DNA from: Alentia gelatinosa | Lineage: Eukaryota; Annelida; Polychaeta; Phyllodocida; Polynoidae | NCBI GenBank assembly: GCA_950022655.1 | Contig: OX465580.1 | Span: 127,814,099 to 127,878,098, forward strand | Direction: 5' to 3' | Length of the DNA stretch: 64,000 nt | In this document: piece by piece, positions 9,778 through 19,900 of the stretch | Numbering within the stretch: the first letter of the stretch is position 1 | Layout: every line of letters begins with the position of its first letter | Notes under the pieces: model-generated | Databases searched by the model: none | Seen by the model: only the letters and a program-made list of their open reading frames with translations | Told to the model about the DNA's origin: nothing | Program-made: the position numbers and the translations under genes

Positions 9778-10626
9778 ACCAATAATTTCCCAAAGCTGTG
9801 ACTTGTCAAGACTACCCTTGCCTTGAAAACGGTGTCATTATAGTCAACACACTGGGATCTGCCGGTATTCAAAGGGCCAAACATGTAGTGGAGATTTCTG
9901 GGAAGAAAAAGACAATTTTCTGAAGAGGGATTGTCACTCTTGGTTTCGCCTTCTTCAATGTAGAGAAGAAGCTCACAGGGTTGGTGTTACAGAGACTGGC
10001 TACATATGAAGAAAGCCAATGACCTGCCACTTTCAGCCCTAGTGGCAAAGACCTGAACTAAATGGGCTAGTGGCCAGGGATGTCTAGATCAGAACCATAA
10101 AACATCCCCACACCCTTTGCAGTCAATGACCACACATGTGACTGATTGGAAGACGTGAAAAAATAAAGTGTTGGTCTAGCATCCCAGACTATAAGACATC
10201 CCACACTTCCACCAAAGACAAGGTGGGCCTAGATTACTCAACAGGCCCCTGCTGGCCTATGTTCTCACATGTTGGGTCAGCTAACGGCCACCGTTCTCCT
10301 GGTGCATGGTTGGATTTCCCCGGGAATGGCTGAAAAATGAAAAAAGCCGATTTAAATGGATAAAGAGGAATTTTTCAAAATGACCAGGTGGCGCCACTGT
10401 GGATGGTAGGATATGCCTTTAAAATCCTATCCTACAATTGGCAGTGGCGCCACCGGCCTGATGTCACTTTCAAATACCCAATTGTAGATACAATGATTAT
10501 AGGAGTCTTCAAAGATTTCACATTATTTCAGGTAACCCCCACATGGGGGGGAAATTCCGTGTGGAATTTAAATCCTGGGTGATAGGGGGTTTATTTTTGA
10601 TTGATTAAATTGTTCTCCCCGAGGGG
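9778..10626. repeat. U2 array intergenic spacer (unit 2)
   Basis: It begins with the PSE of the complete U2, contains the second copy of the CTCF-like palindrome (about 10384-10453) and ends at the 3' flank of the third U2. No genes are visible. Confidence 0.9.
9818..9836 (-). promoter_or_regulatory. Candidate proximal sequence element (PSE) of U2
   Basis: GACACCGTTTTCAAGGCAA at -59 to -41. Twelve of 19 bases, including GACACC, match the block at exactly the same distance in front of every U1 gene here. PSEs recruit SNAPc at about -55 in metazoan snRNA genes. Confidence 0.7.
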
Positions 10627-10775
10627 AGTGGGCCGATCCCGGAGGTACTGCAATACCGGGACAACCCGTGGTAGTGGAGGAGTAAACTCCCGAGCCACCA
10701 CCCAGTTCCAAAAATCAGTTTAATATCGTAGCGGTGCATGCACCGCATATCAGATATTAAGCTGATAAGAACAGA

Positions 10776-10779
<4 letters not shown>
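10627..10779 (-). pseudogene. U2: U2 snRNA, 3' part (nt 36-188), split by LINE insertion
   Basis: It is identical to the complete U2 except one substitution in the loop IV region (gggacaacc for gggccaacc). It stops exactly at agatact, where LINE-B's polyA begins. The missing nt 1-35 lie beyond both LINEs at 21556-21590. The cut falls inside the branch-point recognition sequence (GT|AGTA). Confidence 0.95.
10762..10779. repeat. Left target-site duplication of LINE-B
   Basis: ctgataagaacagatact, repeated at 16154-16171 on the other side of LINE-B. It is U2 sequence, so the insertion duplicated 18 bp of the gene. Confidence 0.92.
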
Positions 10780-10809
<30 letters not shown>

Positions 10810-11131
10810 CCCGCCCTTTTTCCAGTGCTATTATTTACAATTATTTACACTTAAAAGGAAAAAGGAAGTTATTTTTCTCAATTTTGTTCTTTTCGGGACT
10901 TTTTTCTTTTTCTGGGACAGTTTTCTTTTTATTACCATCCATTCATCAATTTGTGTTGAACCGGACTTTGCCAGTAAAAGAGCTTAAGAGCTAACAGGTT
11001 TGGTTTGGTTGGAGCCCCTACCAGGTAGGTTTCTCCCCATTTCTACTACTACCCGCAACTTAGTACAGAATACCACATATTTGGCTAACACAAATAAACT
11101 AAAGGTACATCCCCCAACATATAAGAACAAT

Positions 11132-14100
11132 CTAATATACAAAGGTCCAGATGCTTTCATCTTTGATACATAAGGTGTCATTGTGACACCAGTATTTTTC
11201 AAAGTTCCTAGTTGTAAACCTTTGGTAGTCTACTTGAAAACGAAACTTCAAAGCTGATATGAATGTCTTGTAAATAACTAAAGAATCTATGACCTTCCCT
11301 TCTTTCTTGACCAAGTTACGGCATTTCCATACTGCATCTTTGTAAAGAGCTACCAAGAAAGTACACATATCCAGACAATTATCAAAGCCTTTTGGATATA
11401 CACAAAAAAGGACACTGTATTTATCTAATATGACAGGGATAGATGACACATCTTGTACCAGGCTTTCCACTATGTTCAGAACAGGTAGTACAACTTCACA
11501 AAAAAGGAAGAGATGTTGTGCCGTTTCTGCTCCCTTCTTGCAGAGTGAACATCTGTCAGTCAGTGCCTTGTTTTGCTTGTGTAACTTGGTGTTCACAGGT
11601 AGGATGTCGTGGCACACTCTCCAGCAAAGCTCTTTGAGTCTGGAACAATGTAGAAAACAATTACAATTTTTCCAAGCTTGGTGAAAATCTATCAAGAGAT
11701 TTTCCTGGCGAAGCTCAACTGCTGACTTCACCTCCCTCTTTGCAATTAGCATTTTATAAATGGTTTTCGACTTTAAACCTCCTAAGGAGGCATCAGGATA
11801 CATTTCTATGAAGTCTCTGAAATCTGTAAGACAATGTACATAAAAGGGCGGAGTGTTCGGTGAGTGTGGCCTTAAGTTGCTTCCAAAAGAACTGTTCCAC
11901 CTTCTCAGGAAGAAGCCAGTGTAATAAACACAAAAGTACATCCAATACTTTTCCCCGTCTGAAAAAATACAATCAATAATGTGTTTTATACGAAACGCTG
12001 CCATTTTAGCAGCAATATTTACAACCTGTTGTCCACCTGACGAATATGTTTTAATCATTACTTCCCGTTTGACACGGTCTTGACCATTCCAGACATAGCC
12101 AAACAAAACTCTGTTAAAGTCTCTTAAGGTACCTTTGTCCATTGGGATGATTTTTCCAACATACCATAGTTTAGAACAACCTGTGATATCAGCTACCAGG
12201 GCTCGACCTCTAACTGTAAGATTTCTAGTTTTCCAAAGGTCTAATGACACTCGGAATTTTTCATATACACGAATCCAATTCACTTTTGTATCATTATTCC
12301 TATTAAAAAGAACGCCAAGGCATTTCAGTTCTGTGTTCTTAAAGGAAATATCTTGACAGATGTCAAACCTCCATTTAAGTGAACCAATCCACATTCCTCC
12401 ACTCTTGTCTTTGTTCAGCTTAGCACCTGCAGCCTGTTGAAAAAGTTCAAAGGTATCAATAACTTCTTTGACAGAACTTTCGTTATTTACGACAACAGTT
12501 GTGTTGTCGGCATACTGGATCACTTTAAGTAGCGTATCACCTCCTGGAAAAGCCACACCTTGTATCCTAGGTGAAAGACAGAGTTTACGGGTAAGAGGTT
12601 CAATGCAAAGTACATAAAGTAATGGTGATAACCCACAGCCCTGACGGACTGAGCGTTTGATTGAAATGGTATCAGTCAAGCAACCGTTAACTTGTACCAC
12701 TGAACATATATCTGTATACAAAAGTTTGATCCATGAGATAAAATCAGGACCAAAACCAAAACGTTCCAAAACACGAAACATAAAATGATGGGAAACACGA
12801 TCAAAAGCCTTGGCTTGATCTAAGTTGAAGAGTCCACAAGGAATGTCTTTATCATCAACATAATCAAAGAGAGACCTTATCAAATGTAACTGATCTTGTA
12901 TAGATCTGCCTCTGATGGCACAAGTCTGTTCTGGACCTATGATAGACGACATGACTCTTGACAATCTAGTACACAGTGCTTTAGATACAGCCTTATAATC
13001 TACTGTTAACAGTGTAATTGGCCTCCAGCAGGACAAGAGGTGACGCCTATTCTGGTCCTTACAAATGAGTGTAATCACCCCCTGTCGTTGAGTCGGACAT
13101 AGAATCCCTTCTCTAAAGGCTAGATTCACTACATCTGTAAAATCTTGACCAAAAAGGTGAAAATAACATACGTAAAATTCCTTTGGAAGCCCATCTATAT
13201 CAGGGCTCTTGTTATCCTTCATTCTCTTAAGGCTACTCAACAGTTCTATAGCAGTTAAAAGACCTTCACAACTTAATCGTTCTTCTCCTCCCAAAAAGGG
13301 CAGTGAAGTCAGGAAATTACCGATGATTCCATCATCAACAGCCTCTTCATGAAAAAGATTGGAATAAAATGAGTGACAGGCATGAAGAATACCATCACGG
13401 TCCTTGACTCTACTGCCCTCTACCTGCAGCTCGCTGATCGTCTTACTTTTACCATTGCTGCTTTCCCTCCAAAGAAAATATCTGTTGGGTTTTTCATCTT
13501 TTTCTACAGAAACAATTCTAGAGCGGACCCGATTCCCTTCTGCTGTATACTCTAGGTATTCAGATAATTCCTTCCTTGCTATATCCAAGTCCTCTGTGAA
13601 TCTATCCGGGAAACGTATCGCTAACTTGGTAAGGACTTTGACTCGTTCCTCTAAACCCAATTGTCCTCTCCTTCTTTCCTTAGCCAAGCATTTTGAGTGA
13701 AAAATAATCAACTCCTTGAATTTAGTTTTACAACGCTCCCACCATACCAAGTCCTTCTTCACAGTTTTGGATAAGGAATCCCACAAGGATGTCATGTCTT
13801 CTGAGAACTCAACATTCTCCAGTACAGAAGTGTTGCACTTCCAGAAGCCCTTACCGTGAAACTGGTCAGTAAAATTTTTCAAATCCACAATGACCATATC
13901 ATGATCAGACAAAGTACACGGAATAACCTGCACCTTTCCTACAAATTCCATTAGGTCCGAGTTGGCATAAAAGCGATCTAGTCTGCAGTGGAAATTATAA
14001 CCGTGATAAGTATAGGCCCTAGCTAAAGGGTATTTAGACCGAAAACAGTTCTCCAAAAGAAAATCATGCTTCAAAGCAAGTAGTTCCTCCCATCCTACTG

Positions 14101-14572
14101 AAGGCCTATGACTACCACCAATCTTGTCTAACTCTATGTTTTCGATACAATTGAAGTCACCACCAATAATAACATTCTTATGTCCTCTTAGATAATAACG
14201 AAGAGAATCAAGGAAGACTTTCCTTTCTGTGCCCTTATTTGGTGCATAAACATCAAGAAGGGTGAAGGGAACCCCAGAAACCTGAAAATCGGCAACCACA
14301 AGCCTACCCTCATCATCATTCCTAATAGTACAAGAATCTACTTCAAGTCTATTACTGAAAAGGACAGCCACCCCTCTGCTTATATTTGACCCTGGACTGA
14401 AGAATCCTGTGCAGTTTAAAGAGGAGGCTAGAAAACTTTCCTCATCCTTTTCTATCAAATGAGTTTCTTGCAAAAGAAGTATGTCTACACAATGCACTGC
14501 CAAAAAAACAGCTAATTGTGAAATCTTTTTCCTACTTCTTAAGCCCTTGATATTTAGTGTACCAATTCTCAT
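11132..14572 (-). CDS. LINE-B ORF2: APE endonuclease / reverse transcriptase with YADN
   Basis: 1146 residues, full length for the family. The endonuclease domain is residues 1-235: N7, E36 (QET), GGDFN with D139 and N141, RLDR with D199, and SDH with D223 and H224 are all present. The RT domain has CWRPITLLTVDYK, LDQAKAFD with D585, and RQGCGLSP, but motif C reads YADN (residues 687-690; AAC at 12505-12503) where YADD is expected. A single G-to-A change explains it and should cripple polymerisation. NKSPDIDGLP also has D where G is usual. A C-terminal CX2CX8HX4C finger (CSLC...HLFLFC) follows. The start ATG overlaps the ORF1 stop as ATGA, suggesting termination-reinitiation. Confidence 0.93.
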   Translation of the reverse strand: MRIGTLNIKGLRSRKKISQLAVFLAVHCVDILLLQETHLIEKDEESFLASSLNCTGFFSPGSNISRGVAVLFSNRLEVDSCTIRNDDEGRLVVADFQVSGVPFTLLDVYAPNKGTERKVFLDSLRYYLRGHKNVIIGGDFNCIENIELDKIGGSHRPSVGWEELLALKHDFLLENCFRSKYPLARAYTYHGYNFHCRLDRFYANSDLMEFVGKVQVIPCTLSDHDMVIVDLKNFTDQFHGKGFWKCNTSVLENVEFSEDMTSLWDSLSKTVKKDLVWWERCKTKFKELIIFHSKCLAKERRRGQLGLEERVKVLTKLAIRFPDRFTEDLDIARKELSEYLEYTAEGNRVRSRIVSVEKDEKPNRYFLWRESSNGKSKTISELQVEGSRVKDRDGILHACHSFYSNLFHEEAVDDGIIGNFLTSLPFLGGEERLSCEGLLTAIELLSSLKRMKDNKSPDIDGLPKEFYVCYFHLFGQDFTDVVNLAFREGILCPTQRQGVITLICKDQNRRHLLSCWRPITLLTVDYKAVSKALCTRLSRVMSSIIGPEQTCAIRGRSIQDQLHLIRSLFDYVDDKDIPCGLFNLDQAKAFDRVSHHFMFRVLERFGFGPDFISWIKLLYTDICSVVQVNGCLTDTISIKRSVRQGCGLSPLLYVLCIEPLTRKLCLSPRIQGVAFPGGDTLLKVIQYADNTTVVVNNESSVKEVIDTFELFQQAAGAKLNKDKSGGMWIGSLKWRFDICQDISFKNTELKCLGVLFNRNNDTKVNWIRVYEKFRVSLDLWKTRNLTVRGRALVADITGCSKLWYVGKIIPMDKGTLRDFNRVLFGYVWNGQDRVKREVMIKTYSSGGQQVVNIAAKMAAFRIKHIIDCIFSDGEKYWMYFCVYYTGFFLRRWNSSFGSNLRPHSPNTPPFYVHCLTDFRDFIEMYPDASLGGLKSKTIYKMLIAKREVKSAVELRQENLLIDFHQAWKNCNCFLHCSRLKELCWRVCHDILPVNTKLHKQNKALTDRCSLCKKGAETAQHLFLFCEVVLPVLNIVESLVQDVSSIPVILDKYSVLFCVYPKGFDNCLDMCTFLVALYKDAVWKCRNLVKKEGKVIDSLVIYKTFISALKFRFQVDYQRFTTRNFEKYWCHNDTLCIKDESIWTFVY

Positions 14573-15933
14573 TCTTTAGTTTGAGTGGATTCTTTTGGAC
14601 TACCCTTTTTCTTTTTCACCTCTTCTTTACTTTCTGTGACTAGAGTTAAAGCTGGGTTGGCCTGAGACGGAGTCTGAGAATTGGAAAGAGATCTTTTGAG
14701 GGACTTCATAGTAGAAGTCACCTTCTCCTTCCCAAACTCCATCCCAACCTCACCAGAATCCTGCACCTCGTCCTCACCCTTTTGCCTTACTACAACACTT
14801 GCAAAAGATTCTACCGACGAAGAATCACTTTTAGTGGTAGAAATATCATCCGTATCATCAGAAGTATTATCTTCAAAATCATCATCCTCAGTGTCTTTTG
14901 AAGGACTCAAGATTCTATTCACCTTTTTGAGGGGAACAAGGCTAGGAGTAGAACTAGGGGCAACACTAGGACCAGGACTAGGACCAACACTAGGGGCAAC
15001 ACTAGAGCCCAGACTTGGAAAATCATCTGCACTAGGTGGAGGGGGTCTCGTCTTCTCTGTAGCTCTTGCTGGGGCCGATGTTGGTCTAAAACTTTCTCCC
15101 TGTGGATCCGGCATGTCTACCTCTGTTCTCTTGTGCATGTTTGAGAATGTCTTGTTGCAGGAGGCTCTCAGATGTCCTACCTCCTTACACCTGAAACATA
15201 AAGGGGGTCTGCCCTGCATAGTAACAAGACCTGTAAAGGTTTGGCCATGGTAACTGATCTTGATGGTGTGTGGAACGTATTCAATTTCCTCCACAGACAC
15301 TTTCAATCTTATTACTCCATTATTTACTCTGGTGACTATACTTTTCTCATGAAAGGCTTGTACAATTTTTACATTACCAGGTCCTAGTTGTCTAGCAATG
15401 ACATCAATTGGGATGAAAACTGGAAGCCAATGGACACGCATCCATCGGTCCCTTTTCACCCACTCTACCTTCCCTTCATTCCTCTCAGCTAACTTCTTCA
15501 CTGGAAAAGATTTTTCACCATCATGAAGGCTTTCTGCCTCGAGTACTTCTCGAACTGAGGAGTGACTCTTTAGGGTTACATGCCAGGATGCGGCCTGCCT
15601 TACAATCGATTCTACTTCATCAGGAGACACAATCTCCAAGTGATAAACTTGAGCAATACTCAAAGTCTCCTTTCCAAAAACCACCTCAACTGTCCTAAAA
15701 AGGATGTCGAGATCATCAACTTCTCTTGACAATGACAGAGGAATAAGGGATATTCCTTGGTTAACAGAAGCCACACGTTGTGCTGGTGTCATCCAGGAAG
15801 TCTCCCCTACAGAACTGGCCTTCTTTGGCCTAACAACTTTCTGTTTACCACCTGCGCCTACTGTCTGCCATGCACTTTCATTCTCTGGCTGGGAGGACAG
15901 CATGGAACTGCCTGACGCCTCACCACCAGACAT
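14569..15933 (-). CDS. LINE-B ORF1: CCHC nucleic-acid-binding protein
   Basis: 454 residues from ATG at 15933. It is the RNA-binding partner of ORF2 in the retrotransposition particle. Residues about 110-240 form a gag-like region with RWMRVHWLPVFIP, matching RWVRVHWLPRYLP of LINE-A, which shows common ancestry. The zinc knuckle PLCFRCKEVGHLRASC has C246, C249, H254 and C259. The C-terminal third is disordered: a run of SVGPSPGPSVAPS-type repeats, an acidic patch EDDDFEDNTSDDTDD and a Lys-rich end. Its stop TGA overlaps the ORF2 ATG by 4 nt. The frame is intact. Confidence 0.9.
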   Translation of the reverse strand: MSGGEASGSSMLSSQPENESAWQTVGAGGKQKVVRPKKASSVGETSWMTPAQRVASVNQGISLIPLSLSREVDDLDILFRTVEVVFGKETLSIAQVYHLEIVSPDEVESIVRQAASWHVTLKSHSSVREVLEAESLHDGEKSFPVKKLAERNEGKVEWVKRDRWMRVHWLPVFIPIDVIARQLGPGNVKIVQAFHEKSIVTRVNNGVIRLKVSVEEIEYVPHTIKISYHGQTFTGLVTMQGRPPLCFRCKEVGHLRASCNKTFSNMHKRTEVDMPDPQGESFRPTSAPARATEKTRPPPPSADDFPSLGSSVAPSVGPSPGPSVAPSSTPSLVPLKKVNRILSPSKDTEDDDFEDNTSDDTDDISTTKSDSSSVESFASVVVRQKGEDEVQDSGEVGMEFGKEKVTSTMKSLKRSLSNSQTPSQANPALTLVTESKEEVKKKKGSPKESTQTKE

Positions 15934-15987
15934 AGTCTAGTCCTGGAAAACCAGATTCAAAAAAGGAAACAAAATGAAAAACGATAC

Positions 15988-16130
15988 TGGAATCACTGGT
16001 GCTAAGCCCTAAACGGCCTCGAAACCCAATGAGTATCCGAGTAAAACCAAGTAGCAGAGCTATGGAATCACTGGTGCTAAGCCCTAAACGGCCTCGGAAT
16101 CCAATGAGTATCCATGCTAAACCACCATCA
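15988..16130 (-). repeat. LINE-B 5'UTR direct repeats
   Basis: Two tandem copies start at 15988 and 16063 (period 75 bp), each beginning tggaatcactggtgctaag and diverging toward the element's 5' end. Repeated 5'UTR monomers are known from several LINE families and often carry the internal promoter; that role here is inferred. Confidence 0.8.
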
Positions 16131-16153
16131 CCTCAAGATTCAAAAATGGAGCA

Positions 16154-16171
16154 CTGATAAGAACAGATACT
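16154..16171. repeat. Right target-site duplication of LINE-B and landing site of LINE-A2
   Basis: ctgataagaacagatact again. Its right end is also the exact point at which the polyA of LINE-A2 begins, so two LINEs used the same nick. Confidence 0.92.
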
Positions 16172-16286
16172 TTTTTTTTTTTTTTTTTTTAATAAGCCCC
16201 ATCACTCGCCTATTACTGTGGCAACCAACCTTCTCTTTTAAGTGTTTTTTTAAATTTTATGTTGTTCTTTCATCATTATGTTGCCT

Positions 16287-16319
<33 letters not shown>

Positions 16320-16533
16320 CTCATATAGAAAAATAGAAAAGGAAATGTATAACAATCGCTTCCATCAAGGTTCTCAGTTAAGCTAGGCTTAATTTGAGCC
16401 TCTGAAAAAAGAAGACATTTTATTACGTGATAATGAGTAGAACAGTCGCTTCCATTTGGGTTCTCAGTTAAGTTGTTCTTAATCTGAGCCTCTGCAAAAG
16501 GAAACAGATGAAATGTACAAGTGCTCATTACAA

Positions 16534-19500
16534 TCATAAGAAATCGTCTATCTTTATTTCTTCAAAGTTTTCGAACCAAAACCAAAACCTTTCATGTTGC
16601 ATAGTATTCAACCTTTTCTTGTCCAAGTTGTATTTTTGGTGAATGTATCTGTCTACCTCTCTCCAGATCATCTGTATTTCGACATCCAAATTTTCCTTTG
16701 CTTTCTTGCATCTGTAGTACCAAACTGTTTGTTTGACCACATTAATCAAAAACAAAGAAATAGCAATTTTGATGCCTTTGACTGAAGGCAGAAGTGAAAA
16801 AATGATAGCATCCTCATTCACACTATATCTCTTCTTCAATATGATGGTCATTATGTGATTTATGATTGACCAAACAGGTTTGACAATAGGACATTCTGTA
16901 AATAAATGTTTGACATCTTCGTCTTTGGGACAGAAAAAGCATTTCCTTCTATAGTTTCCTTGGTTTCTTATAAACCACATCTTGTTGGTTGAAAGTATTC
17001 CCACTACTGTTCTGTATGCCATATTTTTCAGGTCTGGGTCTAACTTATTATAATGAATATTTTTCCATATGTCCGAGAAGGGTTTCAAAGGATGTTTAGC
17101 TTGTACACTAGGAAATTGTGCTTTTTTTTCAATCAATGTATTGTAAACGGCTTTTGTAGAGACAACAGTGTCAGACAACAATTTACAAATATGCACTGTA
17201 TAAAAGGCTTTCAATTTACACTCAATGTCTACAGCTGCTATTCCTCCTTTCAGGACAGGGGCAATTAGAGTGTCTCTCTTCAAATACTCACATCCTCCTC
17301 TCCATATAAAGGAAAAGTGTACAGAGTTAAACTTTTTCAGGTATGGAGCAGGCAGGTTAATCACTTGTCCAACATACCATAATTTGCTGAGTGCTATTAT
17401 TGTTGCTACTTTAGATTTACCAAATAACGTTAAGGACTTATTGGACCAGTCAGTTATTGATTTGTTAAATTTCTCAAAAACCACATTCCAATTTTCTTTT
17501 TGTCTGTTGTGAATGGCATCTTTCTTGTAATTGAATAGTTCCCTGTCTGACAAAGAAGCAAAATATATACCAAGTAATTTAATAGGTCGATTAGAAAATG
17601 CAATATCTGATATTGTTTCATCTCTCCTGTATTTCCATGCTCCTATCCAGAGCCCTTTGCATTTACCTCTGTTGATTTTACTTCCTGATGCTAATCGAAA
17701 AAATTCACAAATGTTGACAATTTCATGAACTGAGTTTTCTGTTGTTATAATACAACTAGTGTCATCTGCATATTGGATGACTTTTATACTTTCGTTAGAA
17801 GAGGGACATTTTAATCCTACTATATTCGGGTTTCTATTCAATATTATGGATAAAGGTTCAATACATAAAACATATAATAAGGGTGATAATGAACATCCTT
17901 GTCTGACCGATCTTTCTATGAAAAAGGTCTCAGTTTGAAAGCCATTAACTAGTACTCTACTTTCTGCTCCTTTATATAATAATCTAACCCAAGAAATGAA
18001 ACCATTTCCAAAACCAAACATTTGTAAGATATGAAACATATAGTCATGTGATACACGATCAAAAGCTTTTTCCTGATCAAGGGATAAAATTGCCCCCGAA
18101 ATGTTTTTATTATCTGCATAATCAATGAGATTTCTGTATAAATGAATGTTGTCCAATATGGACCTACCTGGGACAGCACAAACTTGTTCCTCAGATACTA
18201 TGGAAGAAAGGACATTTCTTAACCTATTAGTCATTGCTTTTGAGATGATCTTATAGTCTACATTTAATAAACTGATTGGTCTCCAGGCTTTTAAATCAGT
18301 TTTTCTTGTAGTGTCTTTATAAATCAAAGTAATGATACCTAGTTTTAGAGAATCTGGTAACTCTCCTAAAATATAAGACCAATTGACCATTTCAACAAAT
18401 CTATTACCAAAAAGATGAAAGAATTTGTAATAAAATTCTTTTGGTAAACCATCTAAACCTGGGCTTTTGTTGTTGGCCATATTTTTTATTGCTTCCCAGC
18501 ATTCATAAAAGGTTAGAAAACCTTCACATGTTTCTGCACGGGTCTCACTTAACGTTGGTAGGAATTTTGAAAAGTAATGAACTTGGTCCATGTCAATATC
18601 TTCTTTTGTATATAAATTTTTATAAAATTGGAAACATTCATTTTTAATATCTTCTATCTCTGAAACAATACCATCTGGAGTAACAATTGAGCCAATGTTC
18701 TTTTCCTTGGCTCTTCTCTGTTCTTTATTTAGATAATAATTTGAGGGAGTTTCGTTTTCCTCAAAATATTGAATCCTCGATCTTATTCTGTTCCCTTCTG
18801 ATGCTGTTTTCAATAGATCATTTATGTTTTGTTTTAATATTTCAATATTTTGAATGTACAAACCAGGGTTATTTTTTTCTTTCTCATAGATCTTTTTTAG
18901 AGCATTTTGTAAATGATTTAATGTCTTTTTCTGAGCAGATGCAATTCTTTTGGAGTGTTAGATGATTAAATCTTTAAACTTTCTTTTACACCTCTCCCAC
19001 CATTCTCCATCGTATAATTCATCATGACACAGATCTTCAAACCACAATTTGTTTAACTCATTTTGAAAAACAGGATCTTCTAAAGTATTAGCATTATATT
19101 TCCAGTAACTGGTTTTCTTATTTTCAGTTAAATTATCAAAGGTGCATTTCAAAAATACTGAACAGTGATCGGAAAAAGCACAAGGTATTATGTTGGCGTT
19201 TGTGAAAGAATTGGCTATGTTTTTACTGACATAAATGCGGTCTATTCTTGTAAATACATGTTCTTTAGATGAAAAAAAAGTATATTCTTTTGCTAAAGGT
19301 TCAAGCTTTCTAAATATGTCACAGAGATCAAAGTCATTACAAATAGAAATAATTTCAAAATTACCAGTTGCTCCTCTTTGAGGATTTCCTCCGGCTTTAT
19401 CTAAAAGAACATTTTCAACAAAATTAAAGTCTCCTCCAAGGATTAGATCTTTTGTTCCTCTAACAAAATTTCGAATGGATGGTAAAAAACGTATCCTTGA

Positions 19501-19893
19501 TGCAGGATATGTTGGAGCATAAACTGAAATTAATCTAATCTCCTTTCCTTTAATTTTACAATCTAAAGAAATAACTCTTCCTTCAAAGTCACATTTGTGT
19601 GACAAATGTTCAAAATCAAGAGTATTCATAATAATTATGCCAACGCCACAAGAATTATTATAACCGTAACTAAAATAAGCTTTAGCTTTAAATAGTTTCT
19701 CTATTGCATTAATTTGTGTTTGATTATAAATGTGTGTTTCTTGTAAAAGTAGAATATCTAATTGGTTTAGAGAACAGAATTCAGATAATAAACTTTGTTT
19801 TTCTCTGGACAATAAACCATTGATATTTAAGGATCCTATTTTTAGTGTCATTAGAAGGGTTAAAAGAGAGATATATGGCGTTGGGCAAAACAT
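16534..19893 (-). pseudogene. LINE-A ORF2 (endonuclease / reverse transcriptase), copy A2, broken
   Basis: The frame begins MFCPTPYISLLTLLM at 19893 and carries the same endonuclease motifs as A3. A TAA stop at 18958-18960 (codon 312) is at the same place as in A1. The RT half continues in frame with LDQEKAFD, RQGCSLSP and YADD intact. Near 17160 a net 171 bp is missing in frame: about 60 residues between the RT and the C-terminal finger are replaced by VVS, as if repaired with 9 nt of filler. The C-terminus matches A3 (ends KIDDFL). In the 5' half it resembles A1; in the RT half it is nearly identical to A3. Confidence 0.92.
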
Positions 19894-19900
19894 GGTTTAT

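Larger units (their letters stand above)
10780..16153 (-). mobile_element. LINE-B, full-length U2-specific non-LTR retrotransposon
   Basis: 5.4 kb on the minus strand, flanked by an 18-bp duplication of U2. It has a 5'UTR with two 75-bp direct repeats, ORF1, ORF2 overlapping it by 4 nt, a 3'UTR and a 30-nt polyA (10780-10809 as T on the plus strand). It is clearly related to LINE-A (same architecture and motifs) but a distinct family. Published Tx1-clade elements such as Keno target U2 genes; I recall this from the literature and could not check similarity. Both frames are open, but the RT catalytic motif is altered. Confidence 0.93.
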
